This document shows, in pieces, positions 1 to 5,863 of a stretch of 5,863 nucleotides of DNA. Position numbers and translations under genes: made by a program. The stretch's first letter is position 1; the number at the start of each line of letters is the position of its first letter. The notes below the pieces were generated by a model, which was given only the letters and a program-made list of their open reading frames with translations, had not been told where the DNA came from and did not search any database. The stretch lies in contig CAYYLT010000220.1 of the NCBI GenBank assembly GCA_964472385.1, forward strand, positions 1-5,863, in the 5' to 3' direction. Source of the DNA: JAGXLC01 sp964472385. GTDB lineage: Bacteria; Bacteroidota; Bacteroidia; Bacteroidales; UBA12077.

Positions 1-1380
1 CACATGGAAGAGCTGATAACCCTTTGTGACCGGAAGGGCTTGCTGGTATATGACGAGTTATACGATAAATGGGCGGTGCCATGGTTTCATAACAATGAAA
101 ATGTGGATTCCGGATATGTTGAGCAATACAAGCAAACATTTCAGGAAAACTACATGAAATATCTGGCCGATTTTATTGACCAGGTCAAAAACCATCCTTC
201 CCTTATGATATGGAGCGTGGGAAACGAAACGGTTGAGCAGCGTTCTTTTGTTGAGGAGGGCAGAAAGCTCCTGCGGAATATGGTGGAATACACTCATAAA
301 ACAGAACCTACGCGTGAGGTTACATGTGGCATGCATCCGGGAAAGGAGGGGGTAGATGAACTTCCTTCAAGCTATTGGCAAGATATAGATGTGCTAAGCT
401 ATAATTACCGCACCCATCATTTCCCCGAATGGAAGGAAAAATATCCGGAATTGACATTAATAGCCAGTGAAACCCGCCAATATAATAATAACAGGAACTG
501 GGGTTGGGATTCTTTGAGTTATGCCAACAATTCCTGGTGGTTTGTTGAAAAACACGATTATATCGCAGGCCAGTATATCTGGGCAGGATTTGATTATTTG
601 GGCGAATCTCCATTATGGCCTTACAAAGGTACCAAGGTGGGTATTTTGTATACCAACGGCATACCTAAACCCCATGCCCGTTTTACAGAAAGTATCTATT
701 CCGAAGATCCCATGGTTCATCTTGCAGTGCATGATGATTCTTTGGAAAGACACCTGGAAGAATCCACTGAAAAAACGTGGCATACCTCCTGGTGGCCACC
801 TGCTGTAACATCTCACTGGAATTATAAAAACAAAAGCGGCAAACCTGTCCGGGTTTATACTTACACCAACTGTGAATCGGTAGAATTGCTATTGAATGGA
901 CAATCAATCGGTGAAAAGCAAAAGAAAGATTTCCATGATGGGGTCATAAGGTGGAACCTAAACTATAAGGCAGGCAAAATAGAAGCCATTGGTAAGAACA
1001 AGGGAAAGGAGGTTACCCGGCATCAGCTGGTAACTGCCGGAAAGCCTGCCAAACTTAGGCTGCTTCCAACAAAGCAACAATTAAGTACCGGCACTGATGA
1101 TGCCATAGTGGTAGAAGTCAATATTTGCGATGAAGCAGGTAATGTATGTCCCTATGCGGATAACCTTGTTACATTTCAGATAGAGGGACCTGGAAAAATC
1201 CTGGGAGTAGATAACGGTGATATGGCGGATCATTACGCTTGGAATGGAAACAAGGTTCATGTTATGCATGGCCAGGCAGTAGTCATTATCCAGTCGACCG
1301 GGAAAACCGGAAAGATCAATCTTCAGGCCCAATCCGGGGATTTGACCAGGGAGGTTGTATTCAATGTATTGGCAGATTAG
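1..1380 (+). CDS. Glycoside hydrolase family 2 enzyme with DUF4982 tail, 5'-truncated by window edge
   Basis: This is the C-terminal 459 codons of a GH2 (beta-galactosidase/beta-glucuronidase clan) hydrolase. Codon 1 (CAC) is already in frame, so the ATG at 4 is internal and the N-terminal sugar-binding and immunoglobulin-like domains, plus any signal peptide, lie off the left edge. Numbering from the Met at 4, the TIM barrel runs to about residue 230. The acid/base motif WSVGNE gives Glu75 (226-228), and Glu156 in LIASETRQ is the likely nucleophile. GQYIWAGFDYLGES (189-202) is the classic late-barrel signature. A DUF4982-like domain follows (about 235-340, TNCESVELLLNGQSIG), then a GH2 C-terminal beta domain (about 345-458, EVNICDEAGNVCPYADN). 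The family hydrolyses beta-linked galactosides, glucuronides or related sugars, often in the periplasm of Bacteroidota; the substrate cannot be read from this fragment. It converges on addB. Family call is firm, specificity open. Confidence 0.93.
   Translation, partial: HMEELITLCDRKGLLVYDELYDKWAVPWFHNNENVDSGYVEQYKQTFQENYMKYLADFIDQVKNHPSLMIWSVGNETVEQRSFVEEGRKLLRNMVEYTHKTEPTREVTCGMHPGKEGVDELPSSYWQDIDVLSYNYRTHHFPEWKEKYPELTLIASETRQYNNNRNWGWDSLSYANNSWWFVEKHDYIAGQYIWAGFDYLGESPLWPYKGTKVGILYTNGIPKPHARFTESIYSEDPMVHLAVHDDSLERHLEESTEKTWHTSWWPPAVTSHWNYKNKSGKPVRVYTYTNCESVELLLNGQSIGEKQKKDFHDGVIRWNLNYKAGKIEAIGKNKGKEVTRHQLVTAGKPAKLRLLPTKQQLSTGTDDAIVVEVNICDEAGNVCPYADNLVTFQIEGPGKILGVDNGDMADHYAWNGNKVHVMHGQAVVIIQSTGKTGKINLQAQSGDLTREVVFNVLAD
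1377..1380. other. Tail-to-tail 4-base overlap of GH2 and addB stop codons
   Basis: The plus-strand sequence TTAG holds both stops: TAG at 1378-1380 ends the GH2 gene and TAA (read from TTA at 1377-1379) ends addB. There is no intergenic space, so any terminator for either gene must lie inside the other's coding region. I saw no strong GC-rich hairpin with a T-tract within about 60 bases on either side. Confidence 0.95.
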
Positions 1381-4262
1381 TCTCTTCTGCATATTTTTGC
1401 ATAGGGACATAACCGGCAGGTGTTCAGATCGTCCGTCTGTACAAAAGACTGCTCCGGGTCAAAAATCTCCGAAAGGATGTACTGAAGATGTTCATCTAAA
1501 TCCGCTTTAACCATTTTGTAAGAAAATGGCTGTTTGTTCATTGTGATAGCACAGTCAAAGTTTTCCTGGTATATCCTTCGGAAAAAATAGAGTCCGGGAT
1601 GAACATCACCATCAGGGGGTTGCGTTTCGTGGTACATCCTGCAATAGATCAGTGCCTGAAGCGCAGCATGGTTTCCGTTTTTTTCAAATAATGAGGGCAT
1701 GTCTTTAAAGTTGGTTTTGGGTTGTCCGGTTTTGTAGTCAATGATCCGGAGTTTTGAATCCTGCTTGTCCACCCGGTCTATGTCCCCTTTCAGCGTCACC
1801 TGCTTATTCTGGCCCTGCATCGTAAACTGCAGTCTGGTCTGATAAGATGCTTCCAGGGTTATGGGCAGAAAAGGTGCGAAATGCTGCTCGACTTTCAAGA
1901 ACTGTTTTACATACTGATAAATAATATCCTTGATTAGCAGATTTTTACCCGAAAGCTCAAGGTGACCGGTTGTAGTCATATCTTTGAAATACACTTCCCT
2001 AAAGGCCTGCATGATTTTTTCATTGATCAGATCATCCTGCTTTTCGATCATTTTAAGTATTCCTGTGGTGATATGTTCTTTGTTTATTCTGTAAGGATCA
2101 TAGAGGAGGTGAACGACTTTATGCAGTAATGAACCGAACAAGGGCAGATCAATATCTTCAGTCACTTCTTCAGGTTCTTTAATGCGGGCAATATATTTAT
2201 AATAAAATTGTAAAGCACAGCGCAGGTAAGTTATAAGCGCACTGGGAGAAAGGGTTCGGGATCCCTGCTTCAATATATTGTATTCCTCAAGTAAATCAAG
2301 AACTTTCGGAGTTTTTGTTATGGCAATCTGGTTTGTTTTCGGCACCCCAATAGGTGAAACGGCTGTTTGTTCCGCTATAGAAAAAGCTGTTTCGAATTTA
2401 AGCTGATACATAAAACGACTCATTTCACCAGTATTGATCCCTTCCGTACCTGAATGATATACGATGGTAATATTTTTGGCTCTTTGGATCAAACGGTAAA
2501 AATAATAAGCATATATGGCATCTTCATGTTCATAGGTCGGTAATCCAAACCCTTTTCTTAAATTGAAAGGAATGAGGGAATTACTGGCTTCGGCTTTGGG
2601 AAAGGTGCCTTCGTTCATGGACAGGATGATCAGATTCTCAAAATCCAGGGCCCTGGTTTCCAGGGTACCCATAATTTGTATTCCGGATAACGGCTCTCCC
2701 TGAAAAGGAATACGCTGATTTTGAATTACCCTGTCCAGGATGCTCAGGTAAGTTTCAGGCTTTAGCTGAGCTTCTTGCTGGTCAAATATTTCCTGTAATC
2801 TTTTGACTGAAAGATAAACATAATATATGCTTTCCAGTTCTATACCTGAGGACTGGTCATTTTCACCGGTATGATCTTGCAATAAGAGATAAAAACGGTA
2901 ATAATTATCCAGTATGTATTCGCTAAGCGACTGATTGGTATTATGGTGGCTGAATATGGAACGGAATAATGAATTGATGGATAGTTCATCCGGGGAAAGG
3001 TAAATTTTGTTGTGTTGTTGGATTTGCTTTATCAATTCATCTGCAGCGTCATCCTTTATTACAGACAGATACTGATGATTCATGATCGAAAGTACATCTT
3101 TGTAATAAAACTGAACGAGCTTATTTTTGATTTTGGCATTGATCTGCAGATTAATCAGGCAAAGCAGAAAACTATAGGCAGGGGTTATATGAACCGGATA
3201 CCCCATGGTTACGTTGACGTCTTTCAGATAATCCGGAAGGCTGTTCAGCACAGGTAACAGCAAATGCTCATCGGGCAATACAATGGCCAGTTTATCCGGC
3301 TTACCGTCAATTTGTATCTGCATATCCTTTAGTAAACGCGGAAGAAGTTTGGCCTGGGCTATATTATAAGGCGTATTGATGAGACGGATGTGCTTACTTT
3401 CTTTGAAATGATCGTAAATATCCAGGTTTTCTCCTGGAAAAGTTTTGAGATTTTTGCTGATGAAACTACCGGCTTCGTGATCCTCAAGATAATAATTGTC
3501 GTAATCCCAATAGAACACTGCTTTTCCTTGGGTTTTCAATGCACTGAACAGTTTTTTTTCTGTGGGAGTCAGCGCGTTGAATCCAATGAAGATATAGTTA
3601 TTATATTGGATATCCAGGGTCTGGCTATTAATTCGGTCGTTAACCGCCCGGTAAATCTTGCCTTCATAGGCTTGCTTTTTTCCATCCAACAACTGATTAA
3701 ACTGAAAATACACATCATAAAGAATCTGCCATATACTGAGAAAATCGCTCTGTTCTTTGGATAGCTGGCTTATATTTAATGTATCCCAAAATTGACGAAT
3801 GGCTTTCAATTGATTGTCAGAGAGGTATTGAAATTGCTGCTCAAGGGATTTTAGATTTGCCAAATTTCGGAACATATCCCGGGGATCAACCAAATATTTA
3901 TCGATGTCATCAAAATCTTGGAGGATCATTTCTCCCCAGTGATAAAAATCATCGAAGGATTCCATTGATTTGGCTTCCTTTTTATAAACCTGATAAAGCA
4001 TAAATACCAGGGAAAGTTGGTCGGCCTTTTGAAGGGACGACAATTGCTGCATAAGGTCGCTTATGGTTAGGATATTGGGTGCCCAGGCCGGTTTTAGCAG
4101 TGTACCCGCCAGATATTTCTTAAAAAACAATCCGGATCGACGGTTGGGAAAAACAAGACAATTTTCAGCACACTGATCTCCATATTTCGCATGTATATCC
4201 CGTGCTGCTTCCTGAAGAAAAAATTTCATAGCCTTATGATGATTATCGCCTGTATAATTCAT
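1377..4262 (-). CDS. addB: AddB-like subunit of the AddAB helicase-nuclease (PD-(D/E)XK nuclease, Fe-S)
   Basis: This 961-residue protein is the probable AddB subunit, which with AddA unwinds and resects DNA double-strand ends to load RecA. In characterised AddAB the AddB nuclease cuts the 5'-ended strand and the inactive helicase part reads Chi. The N-terminal region (CLVFPNRRSGLFFKKYLA, 35-52) sits where a Walker A loop would be but lacks GxxGxGK[ST], so no ATPase activity is expected. A helicase-like segment lies at 530-605 (GTLETRALDFENLIILSMNE). The nuclease domain covers about 670-961: His714 (GSLLHKVVH), Asp827/Asp829 (GDIDRVD), Asp842 and Lys844 (IIDYKTG) and Gln869. Cys682 with Cys949, Cys952 and Cys958 (C-x2-C-x5-C) matches the spacing of the AddB iron-sulfur staple. 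Met1 is the longest start; Met12 (ATG at 4229-4227, MKFFLQEAARD) fits the usual Bacteroidota AddB N-terminus better. It lies downstream of addA and the radical SAM gene. Confidence 0.9.
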   Translation of the reverse strand: MNYTGDNHHKAMKFFLQEAARDIHAKYGDQCAENCLVFPNRRSGLFFKKYLAGTLLKPAWAPNILTISDLMQQLSSLQKADQLSLVFMLYQVYKKEAKSMESFDDFYHWGEMILQDFDDIDKYLVDPRDMFRNLANLKSLEQQFQYLSDNQLKAIRQFWDTLNISQLSKEQSDFLSIWQILYDVYFQFNQLLDGKKQAYEGKIYRAVNDRINSQTLDIQYNNYIFIGFNALTPTEKKLFSALKTQGKAVFYWDYDNYYLEDHEAGSFISKNLKTFPGENLDIYDHFKESKHIRLINTPYNIAQAKLLPRLLKDMQIQIDGKPDKLAIVLPDEHLLLPVLNSLPDYLKDVNVTMGYPVHITPAYSFLLCLINLQINAKIKNKLVQFYYKDVLSIMNHQYLSVIKDDAADELIKQIQQHNKIYLSPDELSINSLFRSIFSHHNTNQSLSEYILDNYYRFYLLLQDHTGENDQSSGIELESIYYVYLSVKRLQEIFDQQEAQLKPETYLSILDRVIQNQRIPFQGEPLSGIQIMGTLETRALDFENLIILSMNEGTFPKAEASNSLIPFNLRKGFGLPTYEHEDAIYAYYFYRLIQRAKNITIVYHSGTEGINTGEMSRFMYQLKFETAFSIAEQTAVSPIGVPKTNQIAITKTPKVLDLLEEYNILKQGSRTLSPSALITYLRCALQFYYKYIARIKEPEEVTEDIDLPLFGSLLHKVVHLLYDPYRINKEHITTGILKMIEKQDDLINEKIMQAFREVYFKDMTTTGHLELSGKNLLIKDIIYQYVKQFLKVEQHFAPFLPITLEASYQTRLQFTMQGQNKQVTLKGDIDRVDKQDSKLRIIDYKTGQPKTNFKDMPSLFEKNGNHAALQALIYCRMYHETQPPDGDVHPGLYFFRRIYQENFDCAITMNKQPFSYKMVKADLDEHLQYILSEIFDPEQSFVQTDDLNTCRLCPYAKICRRD

Positions 4263-4328
4263 ACAGGATAGATGTACTTGCTTACTATTGGGTATAATGA
4301 TGAACCCTGTTTATCTTAACTGGTGTTC
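4263..4328 (-). other. 66-base gap between radical SAM gene and addB
   Basis: This is the only non-coding stretch in the window. Read on the minus strand, it has no Shine-Dalgarno sequence before the addB ATG, which is common in Bacteroidota, and no clear TAnnTTTG (-7) element. A TTAAGA / 16-base / TTATAC arrangement is present but too weak to call a promoter. Only 4-5 base inverted repeats (GGGT/ACCC, ACAGG/CCTGT) are visible, so no terminator is supported. The simplest reading is read-through from the upstream gene into addB. Confidence 0.55.
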
Positions 4329-5315
4329 TCAACCAGCAAATTGATCCGTTGCTTTTGGATAGTATTTTCCCTGCCATGTATTGCGGTCTTTCATGCGTTT
4401 TTCAAGCTTATGCCTTACCTCGAAGGCACGTATCAAGCCCCATCCCGGACCTGCCAGAAATCTTGGCGGCACTTCACCGGAAATCCTTTCTATAACAAAT
4501 GCCGGATTCAGCCGTTCAATAAAATCCATGATAAAATCAATGTATTCATCGAGGCCAAAGAGGGTAAATTGTTGGGGATCTTTTTGATATTCAATGGCCA
4601 TGGCAGTATCTTTGAGGATCTGCAGCTGATGAAATTTGATGGTATCCAGCGGCAGGTCAGAGACCATTGCCGCTTCGCTCAGCATATCTTTTTTGGTTTC
4701 CCCTGGTAATCCAAATATCAGATGCGCACCGGTTTTTATGCCTGTTCTGGATGTTTTTTCAATGGCTTCAATCGATTCTTCCACCGAATGTGCCCTGTTG
4801 ATTTTTTTTAGTGTACGGTCATAGCATGATTCAATCCCGTATTCCAGCATAATGTAGTAATCCTCAGAGCGGGCGGCAAAATAATCCAGTTTGGCTTGAT
4901 CAATACAGTCGGGACGTGTTCCTATAACCAGGCCAACTACATCAGGATATCGGAGCGCCTCATCATAAATCTTCTTTAGCTGGCTTAACGGAGCATAGGT
5001 GTTGGAGTAAGCCTGAAAATAGGCCAGATATTTGTTGGCGCTTCGATAACGGGTTTTATGAAATTGAACACCCTCATCAATTTGTTGGGTAATGCTTTTT
5101 TGCGGGGTGCAATAAGAAGGATTAAAAGCAGCATTGTTGCAATAGGTGCAGCCACCCGAAGCCTTATTTCCATCGCGGTTGGGGCAGGTAAAGCCCGCAT
5201 TAATGGTAACTTTCTGAATTCTTTCTCCAAATATTTGCCTGAAATAATCGCTATAGGCATAAAAACGCCTGGTGTTTCCCCAGGGATAATGAACATCAAT
5301 ATTTTCCCGCATCAT
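4329..5315 (-). CDS. TIGR01212-family radical SAM protein (YhcC/YtqA-like)
   Basis: This complete 328-residue protein is near the family's usual length of about 300-330. The 4Fe-4S/SAM motif is the family's expanded C-x11-C-x2-C: Cys44, Cys56 and Cys59 in CPNRDGNKASGGCTYCNN. Other signatures are the YPWG-x2-RRF start (10-18), a conserved NPSYC (65-69), IGTRPDCID (131-139), LEYGIES (157-163), GAHLIFGLPGET (196-207), KFHQLQILKDTAMA (227-240) and VIERISGEVPP (274-284). E. coli YhcC and B. subtilis YtqA belong here. From memory, YtqA (MnmL) has been linked to remodelling of cmnm5-type wobble uridines in tRNA; whether that holds for this protein is inference. The ATG at 5315-5313 overlaps the addA stop as ATGA, so translational coupling is likely; a second ATG follows immediately at 5312-5310. 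The protein is cytoplasmic, with no signal peptide or membrane segment. Its position between addA and addB is notable. Confidence 0.92.
   Translation of the reverse strand: MMRENIDVHYPWGNTRRFYAYSDYFRQIFGERIQKVTINAGFTCPNRDGNKASGGCTYCNNAAFNPSYCTPQKSITQQIDEGVQFHKTRYRSANKYLAYFQAYSNTYAPLSQLKKIYDEALRYPDVVGLVIGTRPDCIDQAKLDYFAARSEDYYIMLEYGIESCYDRTLKKINRAHSVEESIEAIEKTSRTGIKTGAHLIFGLPGETKKDMLSEAAMVSDLPLDTIKFHQLQILKDTAMAIEYQKDPQQFTLFGLDEYIDFIMDFIERLNPAFVIERISGEVPPRFLAGPGWGLIRAFEVRHKLEKRMKDRNTWQGKYYPKATDQFAG
5312..5315 (-). promoter_or_regulatory. ATGA stop/start overlap coupling addA to the radical SAM gene
   Basis: On the minus strand the sequence GAATGATG contains the addA stop TGA (5314-5312) inside the downstream start ATG (5315-5313). 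Only an A-rich stretch, not a true Shine-Dalgarno, precedes it. Re-initiation by the ribosome finishing addA is the likely way the radical SAM gene is translated, which supports one polycistronic message. Confidence 0.85.
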
Positions 5316-5863
5316 TCAACTTTTTTAATCCAGTTCTGATTCACATACCAGATGTATCCTTTTGTTTGCTTGTATCCCATTTTACGGATCTGCTTCAGGT
5401 ATTCTTTTACCTGCTTCATATGAACCGGGTTTTGTTTTACGCCGAATTTGTAATCTATTACAACAGCCTGATCATCCCTAAACATAATACGATCCGGACG
5501 ATATACCCTGCCGTCGGGAAGGAGGATCTCTTTTTCCGTTAATACACTCCAGTTTTCTGAAAACCAGTTTTTAACATCTGGGTTTTCCATCAATTGCCGG
5601 ATGCGTTTATGCAAATCATCTTTCTCAGATAGGTTAATTTTACCTTCCAAATAAACCGTTTCAAGGGCTTCTTCAATATCCTTTTCACTATGAATACGGG
5701 AAAAAACCAGGTGCATTATTTTCCCGTAATCAATCTTATGCTGAAACAAGTCTGTCTTATTGCTGAAATATCCGGCATATTCAAATTTTAAACGTAAATT
5801 GGGTAAAGATTTATAAACCGGGTAATCATCATGATCTATAGTATGGGATGGATGGTTAGATGT
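5312..5863 (-). CDS. addA: AddA helicase-nuclease subunit, C-terminal nuclease end, 5'-truncated by window edge
   Basis: Only the last 183 codons are visible. The frame is open to the right edge, beginning with Thr at 5863-5861 and including KSLPNLRLKFEYAGYF upstream of position 5750. A TTG at 5749-5747 could be mistaken for a start but lies inside the domain. The fragment is a PD-(D/E)XK nuclease domain of Bacteroidota AddA type. Counting from the first visible codon: His51 (YGKIMHLVFSRI), Asp124 (YRPDRIMF), Asp137 and Lys139 (VVIDYKFG), then Gln151 and Tyr155 in QVKEYLKQI, ending MGY...GYIWYV. In characterised AddAB, AddA supplies the 3'-to-5' helicase motor and a nuclease that cuts the 3'-ended strand. 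The UvrD-like helicase part should lie off the right edge. A stand-alone RecB-type nuclease is the alternative, but the addB gene downstream favours AddA. It overlaps the radical SAM gene by 4 bases. Confidence 0.86.
   Translation of the reverse strand, partial: TSNHPSHTIDHDDYPVYKSLPNLRLKFEYAGYFSNKTDLFQHKIDYGKIMHLVFSRIHSEKDIEEALETVYLEGKINLSEKDDLHKRIRQLMENPDVKNWFSENWSVLTEKEILLPDGRVYRPDRIMFRDDQAVVIDYKFGVKQNPVHMKQVKEYLKQIRKMGYKQTKGYIWYVNQNWIKKVE

Noticed and set aside
4..6. ATG at 4 as the start of the GH2 gene
   Set aside because: The preceding codon is in frame, and the sequence after the ATG begins in the middle of the TIM barrel (LCDRKGLLVYDE), so the gene is truncated by the window edge.
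1387..1404. TGCATATTTTTGCATA repeat near the end of addB as a bidirectional terminator
   Set aside because: The stem would be only about 4 pairs and AT-rich, and the sequence codes for the conserved Fe-S cysteine tail of AddB.
3390..3764. Plus-strand open frames inside addB and the radical SAM gene (for example 3012-3257, 3390-3764, 4323-4709)
   Set aside because: They lie opposite well-conserved coding sequence, show no recognisable domains and have no start signals; they are shadows of the minus-strand genes.
4302..4307. Plus-strand TATAAT-like box near 4290-4300 as an antisense promoter
   Set aside because: No -35 element lies at proper spacing, and the consensus is not the one used by Bacteroidota housekeeping sigma factor.
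4263..4328. Terminator or riboswitch between the radical SAM gene and addB
   Set aside because: Only 4-5 base inverted repeats without a T-tract are present, and no known riboswitch core was recognised.
5312..5749. A stand-alone 145-residue nuclease gene starting at 5749
   Set aside because: The apparent start is a TTG codon, and the same frame stays open to the window edge with AddA-like sequence upstream. It is the end of addA, not a separate gene.

Overview
The window looks like an ordinary chromosomal segment from a member of the Bacteroidota, probably an anaerobic, glycan-degrading lineage near Bacteroidales/Marinilabiliales. This is inferred from three things. The base composition is moderate and somewhat AT-rich. 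The plus-strand gene is a GH2 glycosidase with a DUF4982-type tail, common in that phylum. The AddA and AddB proteins resemble the Bacteroidota versions, and translation starts lack a clear Shine-Dalgarno sequence. No mobile element, CRISPR array, rRNA or tRNA gene was seen.

Layout: positions 1-1380 (+) hold the C-terminal part of a GH2 glycosidase whose N-terminus lies off the left edge. Everything else is on the minus strand and reads from right to left. First comes the last 183 codons of addA (5863-5312), the helicase/nuclease subunit, whose start lies off the right edge. Next is a complete TIGR01212/YhcC-like radical SAM gene (5315-4329), overlapping addA by 4 bases (ATGA). After a 66-base gap comes a complete addB (4262-1377), the inactive-helicase/nuclease subunit. 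The GH2 gene and addB converge and overlap tail to tail by 4 bases, so no terminator lies between them. Coding density is close to 100%; 4263-4328 is the only non-coding stretch.

How the genes work together: AddA and AddB are the two halves of the AddAB (RexAB-type) helicase-nuclease, which resects double-strand breaks for RecA. Each carries a PD-(D/E)XK nuclease domain with visible catalytic residues, and AddB has the four cysteines of the iron-sulfur staple. The radical SAM gene between them belongs to a family whose best-supported role elsewhere is in tRNA wobble-uridine modification. Its placement inside a DNA-repair operon is the most interesting point in the window. The GH2 gene belongs to a separate transcription unit, probably for polysaccharide use. 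I found no convincing new biological system here; the findings are modest and graded accordingly.
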